DNA of 64,000 nucleotides, taken from assembly GCF_000176015.1 (NCBI RefSeq), contig NZ_ACYY01000012.1, forward strand, positions 49,577 through 113,576. Direction: 5' to 3'. Below, one piece after another: positions 36,167-44,992 of this stretch. The position numbers and the translations under genes are program-made. The first letter of the stretch is position 1; each line of letters opens with the position of its first letter. The notes under the pieces are model-generated. The model searched no databases and was not told where the DNA came from. It saw only the letters and a program-made list of their open reading frames with translations. This stretch comes from Rhodobacter ferrooxidans (GTDB lineage: Bacteria > Pseudomonadota > Alphaproteobacteria > Rhodobacterales > Rhodobacteraceae).

Positions 36167-36263
36167 GATGAGGTGTTCCAATGGGGGCGACCAAAGGTAA
36201 TTGGCGCGATGATCCCGAATAGGTCTCACAGACCGCGCCAGCCTTTCCGCAAACTCAATAATT

Positions 36264-36280
36264 TGTAAGGTTGCCGAAGG
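36264..36280 (+). promoter_or_regulatory. Response-regulator box 2
   Basis: TGTAAG-GTTGC-CGAAGG has the same half sites and five-base gap as the box at 30.78 kb. It lies 81 bases before the MFS start and about 100 bases upstream of the divergent b561 operon. Confidence 0.55.
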
Positions 36281-36360
36281 GCGCTGAGGTTGCGCCATCG
36301 CAGGATGCCGACGCACAGTCCGCGTGTAACCCAGTCCGTTCAACGCCCGGAGCAAGCACC

Positions 36361-37557
36361 ATGTTCGCATCGAACCGCAGCCAGATTCCGACCGGCATCT
36401 GGATTCTGGGCTTCGTCAGTCTCCTAATGGATGTCTCGTCCGAGATGATCCACAGCCTGCTGCCGCTTTTCATGATCACCTCATTGGGGGCCAGTGCGCT
36501 GATGATCGGGTTGATCGAGGGGCTGGCTGAAGCAACCGCGCTGATCGTCAAGGTGTTTTCGGGCGTGCTGAGTGATTGGTTCGGGCGGCGTAAGGGCTTG
36601 GCGCTGATCGGCTATGGGCTTGGGGCGATTACCAAGCCATTGTTCGCCCTCGCGCCAAGCGTAGGTGTCGTGCTGACCGCGCGCCTACTGGACCGCGTGG
36701 GCAAGGGTATTCGCGGCGCACCGCGCGATGCGCTCGTCGCAGATTTAGCTCCGCCCGAGTTGCGTGGCGCCGCATTTGGGCTGCGCCAGTCGCTGGACAC
36801 AGTCGGCGCCTTTGCCGGGCCACTGATTGCGGTGGGACTGATGCTGCTGTGGTCAAACGATTTTCAGGCGGTGTTCTGGGTGGCGGTCATCCCGGGTGCC
36901 ATGGCTGTGGCACTGCTGGCTTTCGGCGTGAAGGAGCCGCTGCTGAAACCCGGAGCCATCCGGCAAAACCCGCTACGGCGTGCTAGTCTTGCCCGCCTGC
37001 CGCCCGCCTACTGGCAGGTTGTCGGCATCGGCGCCGTTTTTACGCTGGCCCGCTTCAGCGAGGCTTTTCTGGTCCTGCGTGCGCAGCAAAGCGGCATTCC
37101 TCTAGCCACTGTGCCATTGGTCATGGTGGCGATGAACCTGGTCTATGCCCTGTCGGCTTACCCGCTGGGCCGCCTTTCGGATCGGGTCAGCCACAAATCC
37201 CTGTTGATCGGGGGTCTGGCCTTGCTGATCGTGGCAGACCTCATTCTGGCCAGCTCCGCTCATTGGGCCGTGGTTCTTGCCGGAGTGGCGGTGTGGGGCG
37301 TTCACATGGGCATGACGCAAGGCCTCATGGCCGTCATGGTGGCCGACACTGCCCCGGCAGACTTGCGTGGCACGGCTTACGGGTTTTTCAATCTGGTCAG
37401 CGGGGTGGCGCTTCTGGTCGCAAGCCTGGTTGCCGGGCTTCTGTGGGACAGTGTCGGGGCGCCAGCGACCTTTCTGACAGGCGCTGCGTTCAGCGCCCTC
37501 GCCCTCGTTCTGCTATTAAAGCGCGGCGGAAATGTGCCGACCTTTCGTGCACCTTGA
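36361..37557 (+). CDS. Major facilitator superfamily transporter
   Basis: A 398-residue twelve-helix transporter. The opening GIWILGFVSLLMDVSSEMIHSLLPLF and the loop DWFGRRKGLALIGYG (MFS motif A) followed by DRVGKGIRGAPRDAL place it in a group of uncharacterised exporters. The substrate is unknown. GGAGCAAGCACC before ATG 36361 supports the start over longer options. A response-regulator box lies upstream. Confidence 0.82.
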   Translation: MFASNRSQIPTGIWILGFVSLLMDVSSEMIHSLLPLFMITSLGASALMIGLIEGLAEATALIVKVFSGVLSDWFGRRKGLALIGYGLGAITKPLFALAPSVGVVLTARLLDRVGKGIRGAPRDALVADLAPPELRGAAFGLRQSLDTVGAFAGPLIAVGLMLLWSNDFQAVFWVAVIPGAMAVALLAFGVKEPLLKPGAIRQNPLRRASLARLPPAYWQVVGIGAVFTLARFSEAFLVLRAQQSGIPLATVPLVMVAMNLVYALSAYPLGRLSDRVSHKSLLIGGLALLIVADLILASSAHWAVVLAGVAVWGVHMGMTQGLMAVMVADTAPADLRGTAYGFFNLVSGVALLVASLVAGLLWDSVGAPATFLTGAAFSALALVLLLKRGGNVPTFRAP

Positions 37558-37560
37558 GGA

Positions 37561-37577
37561 TGTAATATCGCTGAAAG
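37561..37577 (+). promoter_or_regulatory. Response-regulator box 3 (weaker)
   Basis: TGTAAT-ATCGC-TGAAAG fits the spacing, with one mismatch in each half site. It lies 75 bases before the PepSY-protein ATG. Confidence 0.45.
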
Positions 37578-37651
37578 CCGCGTGTAAGATGGCACCCCCA
37601 TCTGTCTTCCATCAGGCTGCAACCCGTGGCCATGATTGACTGGAGAGACAA

Positions 37652-38053
37652 ATGAAAAAGAAGCGTTCCCTGGCGACCGTCGGAGCGATTATGGCGCTTT
37701 CCCTGATTTCCGGCAATTCGGCGTTTGCCGAATCCAAAGGCACCGAAAATCCGATGGAAGAAGCGCAAGCATTTTTGGCCTCGCCAACCAGCATGTCGCA
37801 GGCCATTGCCGCCGCCGAAGCGGCATCGGGCGGCAAGGTGTCGGGCATCGAGTTCCAGATCGGGGAGGACGGTGCGCCTGACCTGATCATGGCCGATGTG
37901 GTCCTTGCCGACGGCACTGAGAAGACCGTCGCCATCAACCCTGCCGATGGCAAAGTGATGAACATCACGCTGGCCGAGAACGACCAGCAGGGTGACGAAC
38001 AGGACGGCGAAGACAGTGACGGCGAGCAGGATGGCGAAAACGCCAACAACTGA
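37652..38053 (+). CDS. Secreted PepSY-domain protein with acidic tail
   Basis: A 133-residue protein. A signal peptide (KKRSLATVGAIMALSLISGNSAFA) leads to one PepSY domain (about residues 45-110: SQAIAAAEAASGGKVSGIEFQI, VNPADGKV-like end). A low-complexity Asp/Glu/Gln/Gly tail follows (DEQDGEDSDGEQDGEN). PepSY proteins often modulate sensor kinases or bind metal at the envelope. A classical terminator follows. Confidence 0.82.
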   Translation: MKKKRSLATVGAIMALSLISGNSAFAESKGTENPMEEAQAFLASPTSMSQAIAAAEAASGGKVSGIEFQIGEDGAPDLIMADVVLADGTEKTVAINPADGKVMNITLAENDQQGDEQDGEDSDGEQDGENANN

Positions 38054-38075
38054 TCTCTGATCTGCAGACAGGTTA

Positions 38076-38106
38076 GGCGGTGCCGCAGGGCACCGCCTTT
38101 TCCTTT
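38076..38106 (+). terminator. Rho-independent terminator of the PepSY gene
   Basis: A perfect nine-base stem GGCGGTGCC/GGCACCGCC with a GCAG loop is followed by TTTTCCTTT. Confidence 0.88.
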
Positions 38107-38146
38107 GCCCAATTGCCATCTGCGGAAAGGGCCCGGATCACAAAAA

Positions 38147-38163
38147 TGTAAGTCGGGGGAAAG
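38147..38163 (+). promoter_or_regulatory. Response-regulator box 4
   Basis: TGTAAG-TCGGG-GGAAAG is almost identical to the box at 30.78 kb (one base differs over 17). It lies 75 bases before the ABC ATPase ATG. Confidence 0.6.
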
Positions 38164-38237
38164 GCCCCGGCGGTGTGGGACAGGTAGAAAGGGCGCATCA
38201 GGAACCCGCCCACGCGGCCCCCAAGGAGGAACCCACA

Positions 38238-38987
38238 ATGTCTGAACCCATGATCCGGTTGAACCGGCTGACCCAATCCTTCGATGGGGTGACCGTCGTT
38301 GACGCCCTTTCGATGGACATCGAACAGGGCGAGATCTTCGGCTTTCTCGGGCACAACGGCGCGGGAAAGACAACCACAATCCAGATGCTGACCACGTTGG
38401 CGCGTCCTGCCTCCGGGACGGCGACTGTCGCAGGGTATGACATCTGCAACGAGCCGTTGGAGGTGCGACGCCGCATAGGCTATGTCCCCGAAAATGTGCG
38501 GCTTTACGATACTCTGACGGCTGCCGAGAACCTGGTTTTTTTCGCACGCCTTTCGGGCGTCGATGCACCAGCGCGCCGCGTCCGAGAGGTGCTTGAGCTG
38601 CTGGATTGCACCTATCTGGCGGACAAACGGGTCGGCGGATTTTCCAAGGGCATGCGGCAGCGCGTCGGCCTGGCGCAGGCGATCCTGCATGGCCCTGCCG
38701 TGCTGTTCCTGGATGAGCCGACCTCGGGCCTTGACCCTATGGGCATCAAGATGCTGCGCGATCTGGTGATGCGCCTGAATACCGAGTTCGGGATGACCAT
38801 TTTCATGAACACCCATCTGATTTCCGAGATTGCCAAGACCTGCACCAGCATCGCGGTGCTCAGCCACGGCAAGCTGGTCTACCACGACCGGATTGAAGCC
38901 GTGACCGCCCGCTATGGCGACGATGCGGCCTTGGAGGAACTCTACCTGTCGCTGACCCCGGTTGGCCGTCTGGCCGAGGTGGCGTAA
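38238..38987 (+). CDS. ABC transporter ATPase (NosF/CcmA-like)
   Basis: A 249-residue ATPase. Walker A is GHNGAGKTTT, the signature FSKGMRQRVGLAQ, Walker B VLFLDEPTSGLD and the switch NTHLI. AAGGAGG nine bases before ATG 38238 gives a strong start. It resembles NosF, which with NosY serves the copper centre of nitrous oxide reductase, but no nos enzyme genes are nearby. It is coupled to two permease genes. Confidence 0.85.
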   Translation: MSEPMIRLNRLTQSFDGVTVVDALSMDIEQGEIFGFLGHNGAGKTTTIQMLTTLARPASGTATVAGYDICNEPLEVRRRIGYVPENVRLYDTLTAAENLVFFARLSGVDAPARRVREVLELLDCTYLADKRVGGFSKGMRQRVGLAQAILHGPAVLFLDEPTSGLDPMGIKMLRDLVMRLNTEFGMTIFMNTHLISEIAKTCTSIAVLSHGKLVYHDRIEAVTARYGDDAALEELYLSLTPVGRLAEVA

Positions 38988-39931
38988 TGCAAGGTGCACC
39001 CTCACCCGGCTGGCTGATCGTCCGCCAATCCGCAAGCTTCGTGCTGCGCGAACGAACGGTGGCTCTTCTGTCGCTGATGTTCGTCGTACTTGTGCTGATT
39101 TCAGCCTGGCTCGGTTGGTCCGCCACCTCGACGGTCAACCGCATCTATCTGGACGCGGCGGCGTTTCTGAAAAGTGCAGGGCAGCCGGTGCCGACAAACC
39201 CGGTTCTGGACATCTCGCCCCTATCGTTGATGCGCAACATGTCGGTTTACGTGGCGCTGATCGGGGCGCTGTCGGCAATCGTGATCGGCAATCGCCTGGT
39301 TGGCTTGGATCGCAAGGCGGGGGTGTTGCCGCTGATCGGCATCCGTCCGCTTGGTCGAGACGCCTATGCGGCAGGCAAGATTGCGGCCCTGATCGGGTTG
39401 ATCCTAGCACTGGGCGCAGTGGCCGGAGTGGTGGCCGTTGCGACCTTTCTGGTGCTGCCCGCCATCACATTGACCGGCCTGCAATGGGCGCAACTGGCCG
39501 GGTTCATGGCCGTGACCACGCTCTACATGGGCATCTTCGGCCTGATCGGTCTTGCTGCCGGGGCGGCCGCGCGTTCGGAAACCGTCGGGCTGTTGGTGCC
39601 CGTCACCCTCTGGCTGACCCTGACCTTCATCCTGCCGCAGCTGACCGCAAACCTGAACCCGACGGCCGCGATCAATCCGATCTCGGCTCTAGCCATCCCG
39701 CCCGACACCAGCTTTTTCCACTGGGCGGCCATCGTTCTTGGCCCGGTCTCGCTGGCCGATGCCTACAAGTTCGCCTCGGCTGGGCTGCTGGACTACCTGC
39801 CGCAGGGTATCGCCTCGCCGTCTTTCATCCCGCCGGTCATCACCCTGGTCCTCGCCACTGGTGTGGCTGCCGCCTTTGCATGGCGCGCGCTGACTCGGCT
39901 TTCCATGACCGAAGGAGAGTACAATGTTTGA
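38987..39931 (+). CDS. ABC-2-type permease (first, NosY-like)
   Basis: A 314-residue six-helix permease. The N-terminal cytoplasmic segment LIVRQSASFVLRERTVALLSL and the middle IGNRLVGLDRKAGVLPLIGIRPLGRDAYAAGKI fit the NosY/ABC-2 family. A large extracytoplasmic loop lies after the first helix. The start overlaps the preceding stop by one base (TAATG), and the end overlaps the second permease by eight. Confidence 0.8.
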   Translation: MQGAPSPGWLIVRQSASFVLRERTVALLSLMFVVLVLISAWLGWSATSTVNRIYLDAAAFLKSAGQPVPTNPVLDISPLSLMRNMSVYVALIGALSAIVIGNRLVGLDRKAGVLPLIGIRPLGRDAYAAGKIAALIGLILALGAVAGVVAVATFLVLPAITLTGLQWAQLAGFMAVTTLYMGIFGLIGLAAGAAARSETVGLLVPVTLWLTLTFILPQLTANLNPTAAINPISALAIPPDTSFFHWAAIVLGPVSLADAYKFASAGLLDYLPQGIASPSFIPPVITLVLATGVAAAFAWRALTRLSMTEGEYNV

Positions 39932-40931
39932 CGCAGCCCTGATCCCCACCCGTTTAAACCCGACCCCTGTCCGCACGATCGCCGCTAAGGATATCCGCGA
40001 TGCGTTGCGCGACCGCTTCATCCTGATCGTCACCGCTTTTCTGGCTGTTGCCGCCTTAGTGGCTCTTGTGACGGGTGCTATCGCTCTACGCGGCGATGTC
40101 GCGACTTACGAAGCAGCCAAGGCTTCCCTGCTGGCGCTTGGGAAATCCGCCGATGCGATCAAGGCGCCGGAATTCTACCCGCTGCGGCTTCTCCGTGGTG
40201 CCATCGAGCAGATCGAGATCATCGGAGCCGCCATCGCAATCCTAATCGGCTACCGCTCGGCTGCAAGCGAACGCGGACGCCAGACGCTGGCGCTGATGCT
40301 AACGCGCCCCATGCGCCGGTGGCAATTCGTGGCGGGCAAGGCCCTGGCCGGGATCGGCCTTCTGGCGGGTGGTCTTGCGCTGGTGCTGGGCGGGCTGACA
40401 CTTGTCCTGCACTTCCTGTCCGGCATTGGTCTGGGCGCGGATGACCTTCTGCGCATTGTCGTCGTCTGGGGCGTGGCCGTCGCATATACGGCTTGTTTCT
40501 TCCTGGTGAGCTTCATCCTGTCGCTGCATATGAAGCAACCGAGCCACGCCCTGCTGGTGGCTTTCGCGGTCTGGCTGACGCTTGTTCTGATCGCGCCCCA
40601 GATCGGCGACACGCTTGACCCCGACAATCAGGTGGCCGGCGGCGTGTTCAAGCAATTGAACATCGCCAAACCTGATCAGGTCGAGATCATGAAGAGTTTC
40701 GCCACCTTCGAGACGGTGCGCGACGGCATCGAGCAGGCCTCTGTCACCAAACACTTCGAGCGGTTCACCTTCGCCGTCCTTGGCATCAAGGCAACCTATG
40801 CCGGGATGCCGCTTGGCCCGATCCTGATCGAAATGCTGGGCAATCTGGTCTGGATTTTTCTTACTGCCCTCGGGCTCGGCGCACTTGCGCTGGCCCTTCC
40901 CCTCAACCCCGACCGGCTTGCAAAAGCCTGA
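39924..40931 (+). CDS. ABC-2-type permease (second)
   Basis: A 335-residue permease homologous in layout to the preceding one: TIAAKDIRDALRDRFILIVTAFLAV, then a loop, then GYRSAASERGRQTLALMLTRPMRRWQFVAGKALAG. Two different permeases with one ATPase suggest a heterodimeric exporter. The substrate is unknown. The next gene encodes a secreted calcium-binding protein that could be the cargo or partner. Confidence 0.78.
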   Translation: MFDAALIPTRLNPTPVRTIAAKDIRDALRDRFILIVTAFLAVAALVALVTGAIALRGDVATYEAAKASLLALGKSADAIKAPEFYPLRLLRGAIEQIEIIGAAIAILIGYRSAASERGRQTLALMLTRPMRRWQFVAGKALAGIGLLAGGLALVLGGLTLVLHFLSGIGLGADDLLRIVVVWGVAVAYTACFFLVSFILSLHMKQPSHALLVAFAVWLTLVLIAPQIGDTLDPDNQVAGGVFKQLNIAKPDQVEIMKSFATFETVRDGIEQASVTKHFERFTFAVLGIKATYAGMPLGPILIEMLGNLVWIFLTALGLGALALALPLNPDRLAKA

Positions 40932-40949
40932 ATTCAAAGGACCTGAACC

Positions 40950-41582
40950 ATGACCCTCAAGAAACACATCTCGACGCTTGCGCTAGTCTCTATCCTTGGC
41001 CTGACGCTGGCCAACCCCGGGTTTTCGCAGACCACGACCGATACGGACGGTGACGGCGTGCCAGATGCCTCGGAGGTTCTGCTCGGCACCGATCCGATGG
41101 TGGCCGACACCGATGGCGACGGGCAGAACGATCTGGCCGACACCGATCCCGCCTTCATGGCAAACCCGATGGACATGACCGGTGCTCCCGCTACTTTCGC
41201 GATCAAGGAGGCGCTGGTCGAAAACAACTATGACTATGCCGCCAAGAAGGACGCGACCGATCACCTGGAACTTCTGGTAACCAATTCAGGCAGCGCGCCT
41301 ATGTCCGGGTTCTCGATTTACTACAGCGTGACCGATGCTGACAGCGGCAAAGTCGAGGGCACCTTCCGCAAGCTTGACGGCTTCAGCGTTCCCGCCGGCG
41401 GTGAGGCCCGGATTCACTTTGATGACGGGGCAGTGGCCGGGCATTTCCGCGCCAACCCGAACTCGATCTACATCACCAGTGAGGCGGCGAAGACCGTCAG
41501 CTTCGTTCTGAAAGCTGACGGCTTTGTGCCGGTCAGTGTCGATGTCGCAAAGGACAAGGGCGGTGCGGAAGCTGCAGACTGA
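40950..41582 (+). CDS. Secreted protein with thrombospondin type-3-like Ca2+ repeats
   Basis: A 210-residue protein with a signal peptide (ISTLALVSILGLTLANPGFS). Two DxDGDGxxD repeats, DTDGDGVPD and DTDGDGQND (about residues 31-62), are calcium-binding thrombospondin-3 units. The C-terminal part (about 85-200) looks like a beta-sandwich (LELLVTNSGSAPMSGFSIYYSVTD). It lies 18 bases after the ABC permease, so it belongs to that operon. Confidence 0.72.
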   Translation: MTLKKHISTLALVSILGLTLANPGFSQTTTDTDGDGVPDASEVLLGTDPMVADTDGDGQNDLADTDPAFMANPMDMTGAPATFAIKEALVENNYDYAAKKDATDHLELLVTNSGSAPMSGFSIYYSVTDADSGKVEGTFRKLDGFSVPAGGEARIHFDDGAVAGHFRANPNSIYITSEAAKTVSFVLKADGFVPVSVDVAKDKGGAEAAD

Positions 41583-41624
41583 GGTCTGTCTCGGACCGAA
41601 TGCATCTGATTTCTATTGTTTCCT

Positions 41625-41655
41625 ACCCTGCGCGGTTAAGCCCGCCGCGCAGGGT
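41625..41655. terminator. Hairpin at the end of the ABC operon
   Basis: A perfect 11-base stem ACCCTGCGCGG/CCGCGCAGGGT with a nine-base loop lies between convergent genes. No U-tract is present on either side, so a rho-independent role is uncertain. Confidence 0.55.
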
Positions 41656-41729
41656 CCGCCACATCGTGATTGGCGGATACTCACTCTCCGTTCAGCGGCA
41701 ATACGACCAGTATGGAGTCAGGTATGACG

Positions 41730-42572
41730 TCAGCGGGTAATTTCCCCAGCAAGCACCGCCCCACCGTGCACCGCGAGCATCGCTGCGAAGCTAGGACATC
41801 CGAAGTGCCGTACAACTTCACGCACTCTAGCGTCATAAGCCGCTTGACCAATCACTTGGCAGAGGTCGGATGCATGAAATTCCCGGTTCTTGCTAGGTGC
41901 CGCAGCGATCAGCTGATGTAGTCTCCGCTCCGTCGGCCCGATAGCGCGTGCTGGAGCAGATTCCGCTGGTGGATGCACGGCCACACCAAGTGACGTCCGC
42001 CACCTTCGCATAAAGCCCAACAGAAACCCCGCTGGAACTGCCGCATTCCCGCGCGCGCGGTTGAAAGCAACGAACCTCTCCCAGATGACCTGCGTGTCGA
42101 CGTTCCAACATGCGAGGGATGCTTTCGCGGCCTTGATCAGATCCGACCAGGGTGTCTGATAGACGTTGGTGCCTGCACCGATTTCAATACTCCCTGCAAA
42201 GATAGTTTTGTTCTTAGATTCTCTAGATAGTGATGTGTCGCATGTGGTTGACACGACATCTGGCAGTGCATCGGTCCCAGCTTCACCCCCAAACCTGAAC
42301 AGCCAGGGCGCAAACTTCCCATTTGGCTTCCACCGGACCAAAGCCAGATCGGATGCAGCGAGCTCGACCAAAAGCGCCGTCAGATGCTGCCGCGACACCC
42401 CCATTTTCTCGGCGAGGTGCGCAAGCGTGAAGGCGGCCGTTCCGCGCTCGAGTCCGTTGTAACCGTCCTTCCAGGCAATCCCATCGAGGATGATCGTGGC
42501 GAGCTTGTGGGCCGCAGTAGAGAGCGGCGTTTCGGTGATGCGGCGCAGAATGGCACCGGTCGTAAGTTCCAT
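41730..42572 (-). CDS. Winged-helix protein, possible replication or transfer regulator
   Basis: A 280-residue protein. A helix-turn-helix lies at about residues 48-75 (FTLAHLAEKMGVSRQHLTALLVELAASD). A C-terminal helical part follows (CWNVDTQVIWERFVAFNRARGNAAVPAGFLLGFMRRW), joined by a variable linker. The family is not one I can name with confidence. Similar HTH proteins accompany plasmid replication and conjugation genes. ATG 42572 is preferred over an upstream TTG. Lower GC near the linker hints at a mosaic origin. Confidence 0.5.
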   Translation of the reverse strand: MELTTGAILRRITETPLSTAAHKLATIILDGIAWKDGYNGLERGTAAFTLAHLAEKMGVSRQHLTALLVELAASDLALVRWKPNGKFAPWLFRFGGEAGTDALPDVVSTTCDTSLSRESKNKTIFAGSIEIGAGTNVYQTPWSDLIKAAKASLACWNVDTQVIWERFVAFNRARGNAAVPAGFLLGFMRRWRTSLGVAVHPPAESAPARAIGPTERRLHQLIAAAPSKNREFHASDLCQVIGQAAYDARVREVVRHFGCPSFAAMLAVHGGAVLAGEITR

Positions 42573-42789
42573 GATGTGTCGTTCCGTCCTAGGATGACAC
42601 CAGACCGTGATGCGTGCAAAATTTCGTCCCGGCATAGGTATTTGCCGGTTGAACGGACCCAAGGCTCGCGCTAAATTCCCACTACCACGAGGAAATCAGT
42701 GCGGCGTCGGGCCTATGGTCTGGCGTCGTTTCTGTTTCTGGGGGTCTCAGTCTTTCGATCGTTTCGGTGGAGGGCAGTGGGGCAGGTTC

Positions 42790-43428
42790 TCAGTAGTGAA
42801 CCTCTTCGTGTCCGTAGCTGCCTTCATAGTCGCGCCACTCGACGAAGACGGACCGATGCCAATAGGTGTGACAGTCTTCCGGTACAGCGAGATCTGAGGC
42901 GGTTGGAACCGCAGACACGCTGCTCCGGCGGCGGCTGTATTCGCCTTGATCGCCGTAGCTGCCCATGTAGACACTGCCCCAACTGTTGCAGTCGCCATCA
43001 GAGCTGCGCCGCTGCTGGTAAGTGATCTCGAACACGCGGATTGAGCGGACGAAGTCAAACGCCGGGTCCGATATGTCGACATCCGCCCGATCTTGGACAA
43101 GCTGAAATGCGAAGGGCGTTTCCGGGACCGAGACGAGCGGCACAGGCTCACCGCGTACAGCGATGTCGAACAGGCGCTCTATCGGTTTCGCCTCGCCCCG
43201 GAAACTCACCCGCATCGGACAGTTCCAGATCTGCAGCGGCGGCTCGATCGGCCACGGCGTGATGCGGCGGATGAAGACTGCACGGGCATGGGCGCATTCT
43301 GCCGAGGCCGGCCAGCCCCCTGCGAGGCAAAGAAGGATCGCGCAGTCGACAGGGTAAGCCATTGCCGGAGTGACGGTTGCGGTTGAGAGACCGACACCCA
43401 GGAGGAGGGCAGGGATGAGAGGTTTCAC
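42790..43428 (-). CDS. Secreted protein associated with the secretion locus, unknown
   Basis: A 212-residue protein. The signal peptide ends at AMA (MKPLIPALLLGVGLSTATVTPAMA). The mature part starts with VDCAILLCLAGGWPASAECAHA, where three cysteines suggest a disulfide-bonded head, followed by RRITPWPIEPPLQIWNCPM. A Tyr/Ser/Arg-rich tail ends in GSYGHEEVHY. The GTG start overlaps the stop of the preceding gene. No function is known; location suggests a conjugation accessory. Confidence 0.6.
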   Translation of the reverse strand: MKPLIPALLLGVGLSTATVTPAMAYPVDCAILLCLAGGWPASAECAHARAVFIRRITPWPIEPPLQIWNCPMRVSFRGEAKPIERLFDIAVRGEPVPLVSVPETPFAFQLVQDRADVDISDPAFDFVRSIRVFEITYQQRRSSDGDCNSWGSVYMGSYGDQGEYSRRRSSVSAVPTASDLAVPEDCHTYWHRSVFVEWRDYEGSYGHEEVHY

Positions 43429-43745
43429 GGGAGGTCCTTCTGAGCTGGCTGGATGTTGAGGAAGGTTGAATAGGCCTCGATTGCCCTGTGGGCTTCCGAC
43501 AGGGCGCGATTGCGCTCGCTATCGAGGCACGCGATGTGGATGCTGACGGCCGCGAAGTAGGCTTCGAACTCGGCGGCGATTTCAGATCGGTACTCGGCGA
43601 GAACCGCCTCTGGAAGGTCGGTGACCGGCACTTCGGGCGGCAGGCAGCGAATCACCTCTGGTTGTGCGAAAGCTGCGGAGCTCACAAACAAGACCACAGT
43701 GATCGCGACCAGATGCAGCTCTCGTTTGCGCGTCGGAAGCGCCAA
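43425..43745 (-). CDS. Small secreted protein, unknown (start uncertain)
   Basis: About 106 residues. A signal-like stretch (LVAITVVLFVSSAAFA) precedes a helical body (PEVPVTDLPEAVLAEYRSEIAAEFEAYFAAVSIHIACLDSERNRALSEAHRAIEAY). No ATG sits close before the signal; TTG 43745 is used here, and the frame stays open further upstream. It overlaps the next gene by four bases. Confidence 0.5.
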   Translation of the reverse strand: MALPTRKRELHLVAITVVLFVSSAAFAQPEVIRCLPPEVPVTDLPEAVLAEYRSEIAAEFEAYFAAVSIHIACLDSERNRALSEAHRAIEAYSTFLNIQPAQKDLP

Positions 43746-44024
43746 TCCGGCCGATGAACTCGCTCCAGGAATCCGCAAAACTGCCAATTTTTCTTGGGTT
43801 TTTCTCAACGTCTGCGTCTCACAACCTAGCTCCAGTTTTTCGAGGGCCGACCGGTGTAGCTGCCTGCATCGCGCACCCACCGGATCAACCGCAGGTTTGG
43901 CCATACGCCCTTCTTTTATCGTGTTTGTCATTTTTGTGTTGAATGCGCCATACATTCTGTTAGGCATCGCCTCACAAAGAAATCTGCGATACAACGTTCC
44001 CAACAGATGATCCGAGGGGACCCC

Positions 44025-44363
44025 ATGAATACCAAACGGCGCGCATTGCCTGTCTTGCTGGAGCGTGACTTCCGCAAGCTGGCCGCATCCGAAGGAGCGA
44101 CTGTTGAGATCGAGTGTGTCAGTGCGCCCAACCCCGACGAACGGTTCTCGGGGGAATGGCTGTTCTACGTTGTCAGCCCCGCAGGCGAGCGCTTCCTGCT
44201 GGTCACGGCCCTTGCGCGGGAACGCATTGTCAACTCGCCAATCGGCATGTTTGGGCTCGCCTTCGGCAAGCTCAACCTCGACCATCTCGACGTACCTGCT
44301 GTCGCTGGCGCTGTCTGCACTGGCATGCGGAGCCGCCCGAGCGGAAGTGATCCGCTGGAATGA
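44025..44363 (+). CDS. Small hypothetical protein overlapping the transglycosylase gene
   Basis: A 112-residue cytoplasmic-type protein ([30 protein letters not shown]...) with a good GAGGGG ribosome site before ATG 44025. No family recognised. Its last third overlaps the signal-peptide region of the following gene in another frame, which is unusual and may couple their translation. Position at the head of the secretion operon suggests an accessory or regulatory role. Confidence 0.5.
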   Translation: MNTKRRALPVLLERDFRKLAASEGATVEIECVSAPNPDERFSGEWLFYVVSPAGERFLLVTALARERIVNSPIGMFGLAFGKLNLDHLDVPAVAGAVCTGMRSRPSGSDPLE

Positions 44364-44970
44364 ACCGGAAAGGCAGAGCGGTGACGTTCAGCTTGCGGCG
44401 CTTGATACATCCGTCCTGCGTTATGACGGTCAGGGGCAGCTGATCGTTCCCGTTCCCCCTGAACCGGTTGAAGAAGAGACCCGGGAAGGGGAGGGGGCTG
44501 AAGCCGCCATCGATGTCTCCTACAGCACTAAAGGGGTTGCTGCCCCGAAGGACGTTCTGCCTTCAATCCGGTTGATTGCCACGCGGTATCAGGACCATCC
44601 GGCCTTGGCGCGGCTTCACCTAACGCCCGCAGAGTGGTCCGCCTTCTTCCAGGCGATGATCAAGGTCGAGAGCAATTACACCCAAGGTGCTGTCAGCCAT
44701 GCCGGTGCCCTTGGCCTTGCGCAGCTGATGCCCGGGACGGCTGACTACCTGAATGTTGATCCTGCCGACCCCATCGAAAACCTCGACGGGGGCGCGCGCT
44801 ATCTTCTGGAACAGATGGCGGCTTTTGGCAGCCTCGAGCTTGCCCTTGCCGCCTACAACGCCGGCCCCGAGGCCGTGCGCAAATACGACGGCGTGCCACC
44901 CTACGCCGAGACACAATCCCACATCGTCAAGGTGATGGCGGTCTATGACCGCATCCTCACCGAGCTCTGA
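44251..44970 (+). CDS. virB1: VirB1-like lytic transglycosylase
   Basis: About 239 residues. A signal peptide ([17 protein letters not shown]) precedes a linker and an SLT domain from about residue 110. The catalytic region is [32 protein letters not shown] (Glu in KVESNY) with [22 protein letters not shown]. It opens peptidoglycan for assembly of the secretion channel. No ATG is available before the signal; TTG 44251 is a guess and TTG 44227 is an alternative. It overlaps the upstream small gene. Confidence 0.78.
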   Translation: MGSPSASSTSTISTYLLSLALSALACGAARAEVIRWNEPERQSGDVQLAALDTSVLRYDGQGQLIVPVPPEPVEEETREGEGAEAAIDVSYSTKGVAAPKDVLPSIRLIATRYQDHPALARLHLTPAEWSAFFQAMIKVESNYTQGAVSHAGALGLAQLMPGTADYLNVDPADPIENLDGGARYLLEQMAAFGSLELALAAYNAGPEAVRKYDGVPPYAETQSHIVKVMAVYDRILTEL

Positions 44971-44992
44971 ACCAAGAAGGACAACTCACCCA

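Noticed and set aside
38238..40931. Calling the ABC operon nosFY of nitrous oxide reductase
   Set aside because: No nosZ, nosD, nosL or nosR is present and there are two permeases; only family-level resemblance is claimed.
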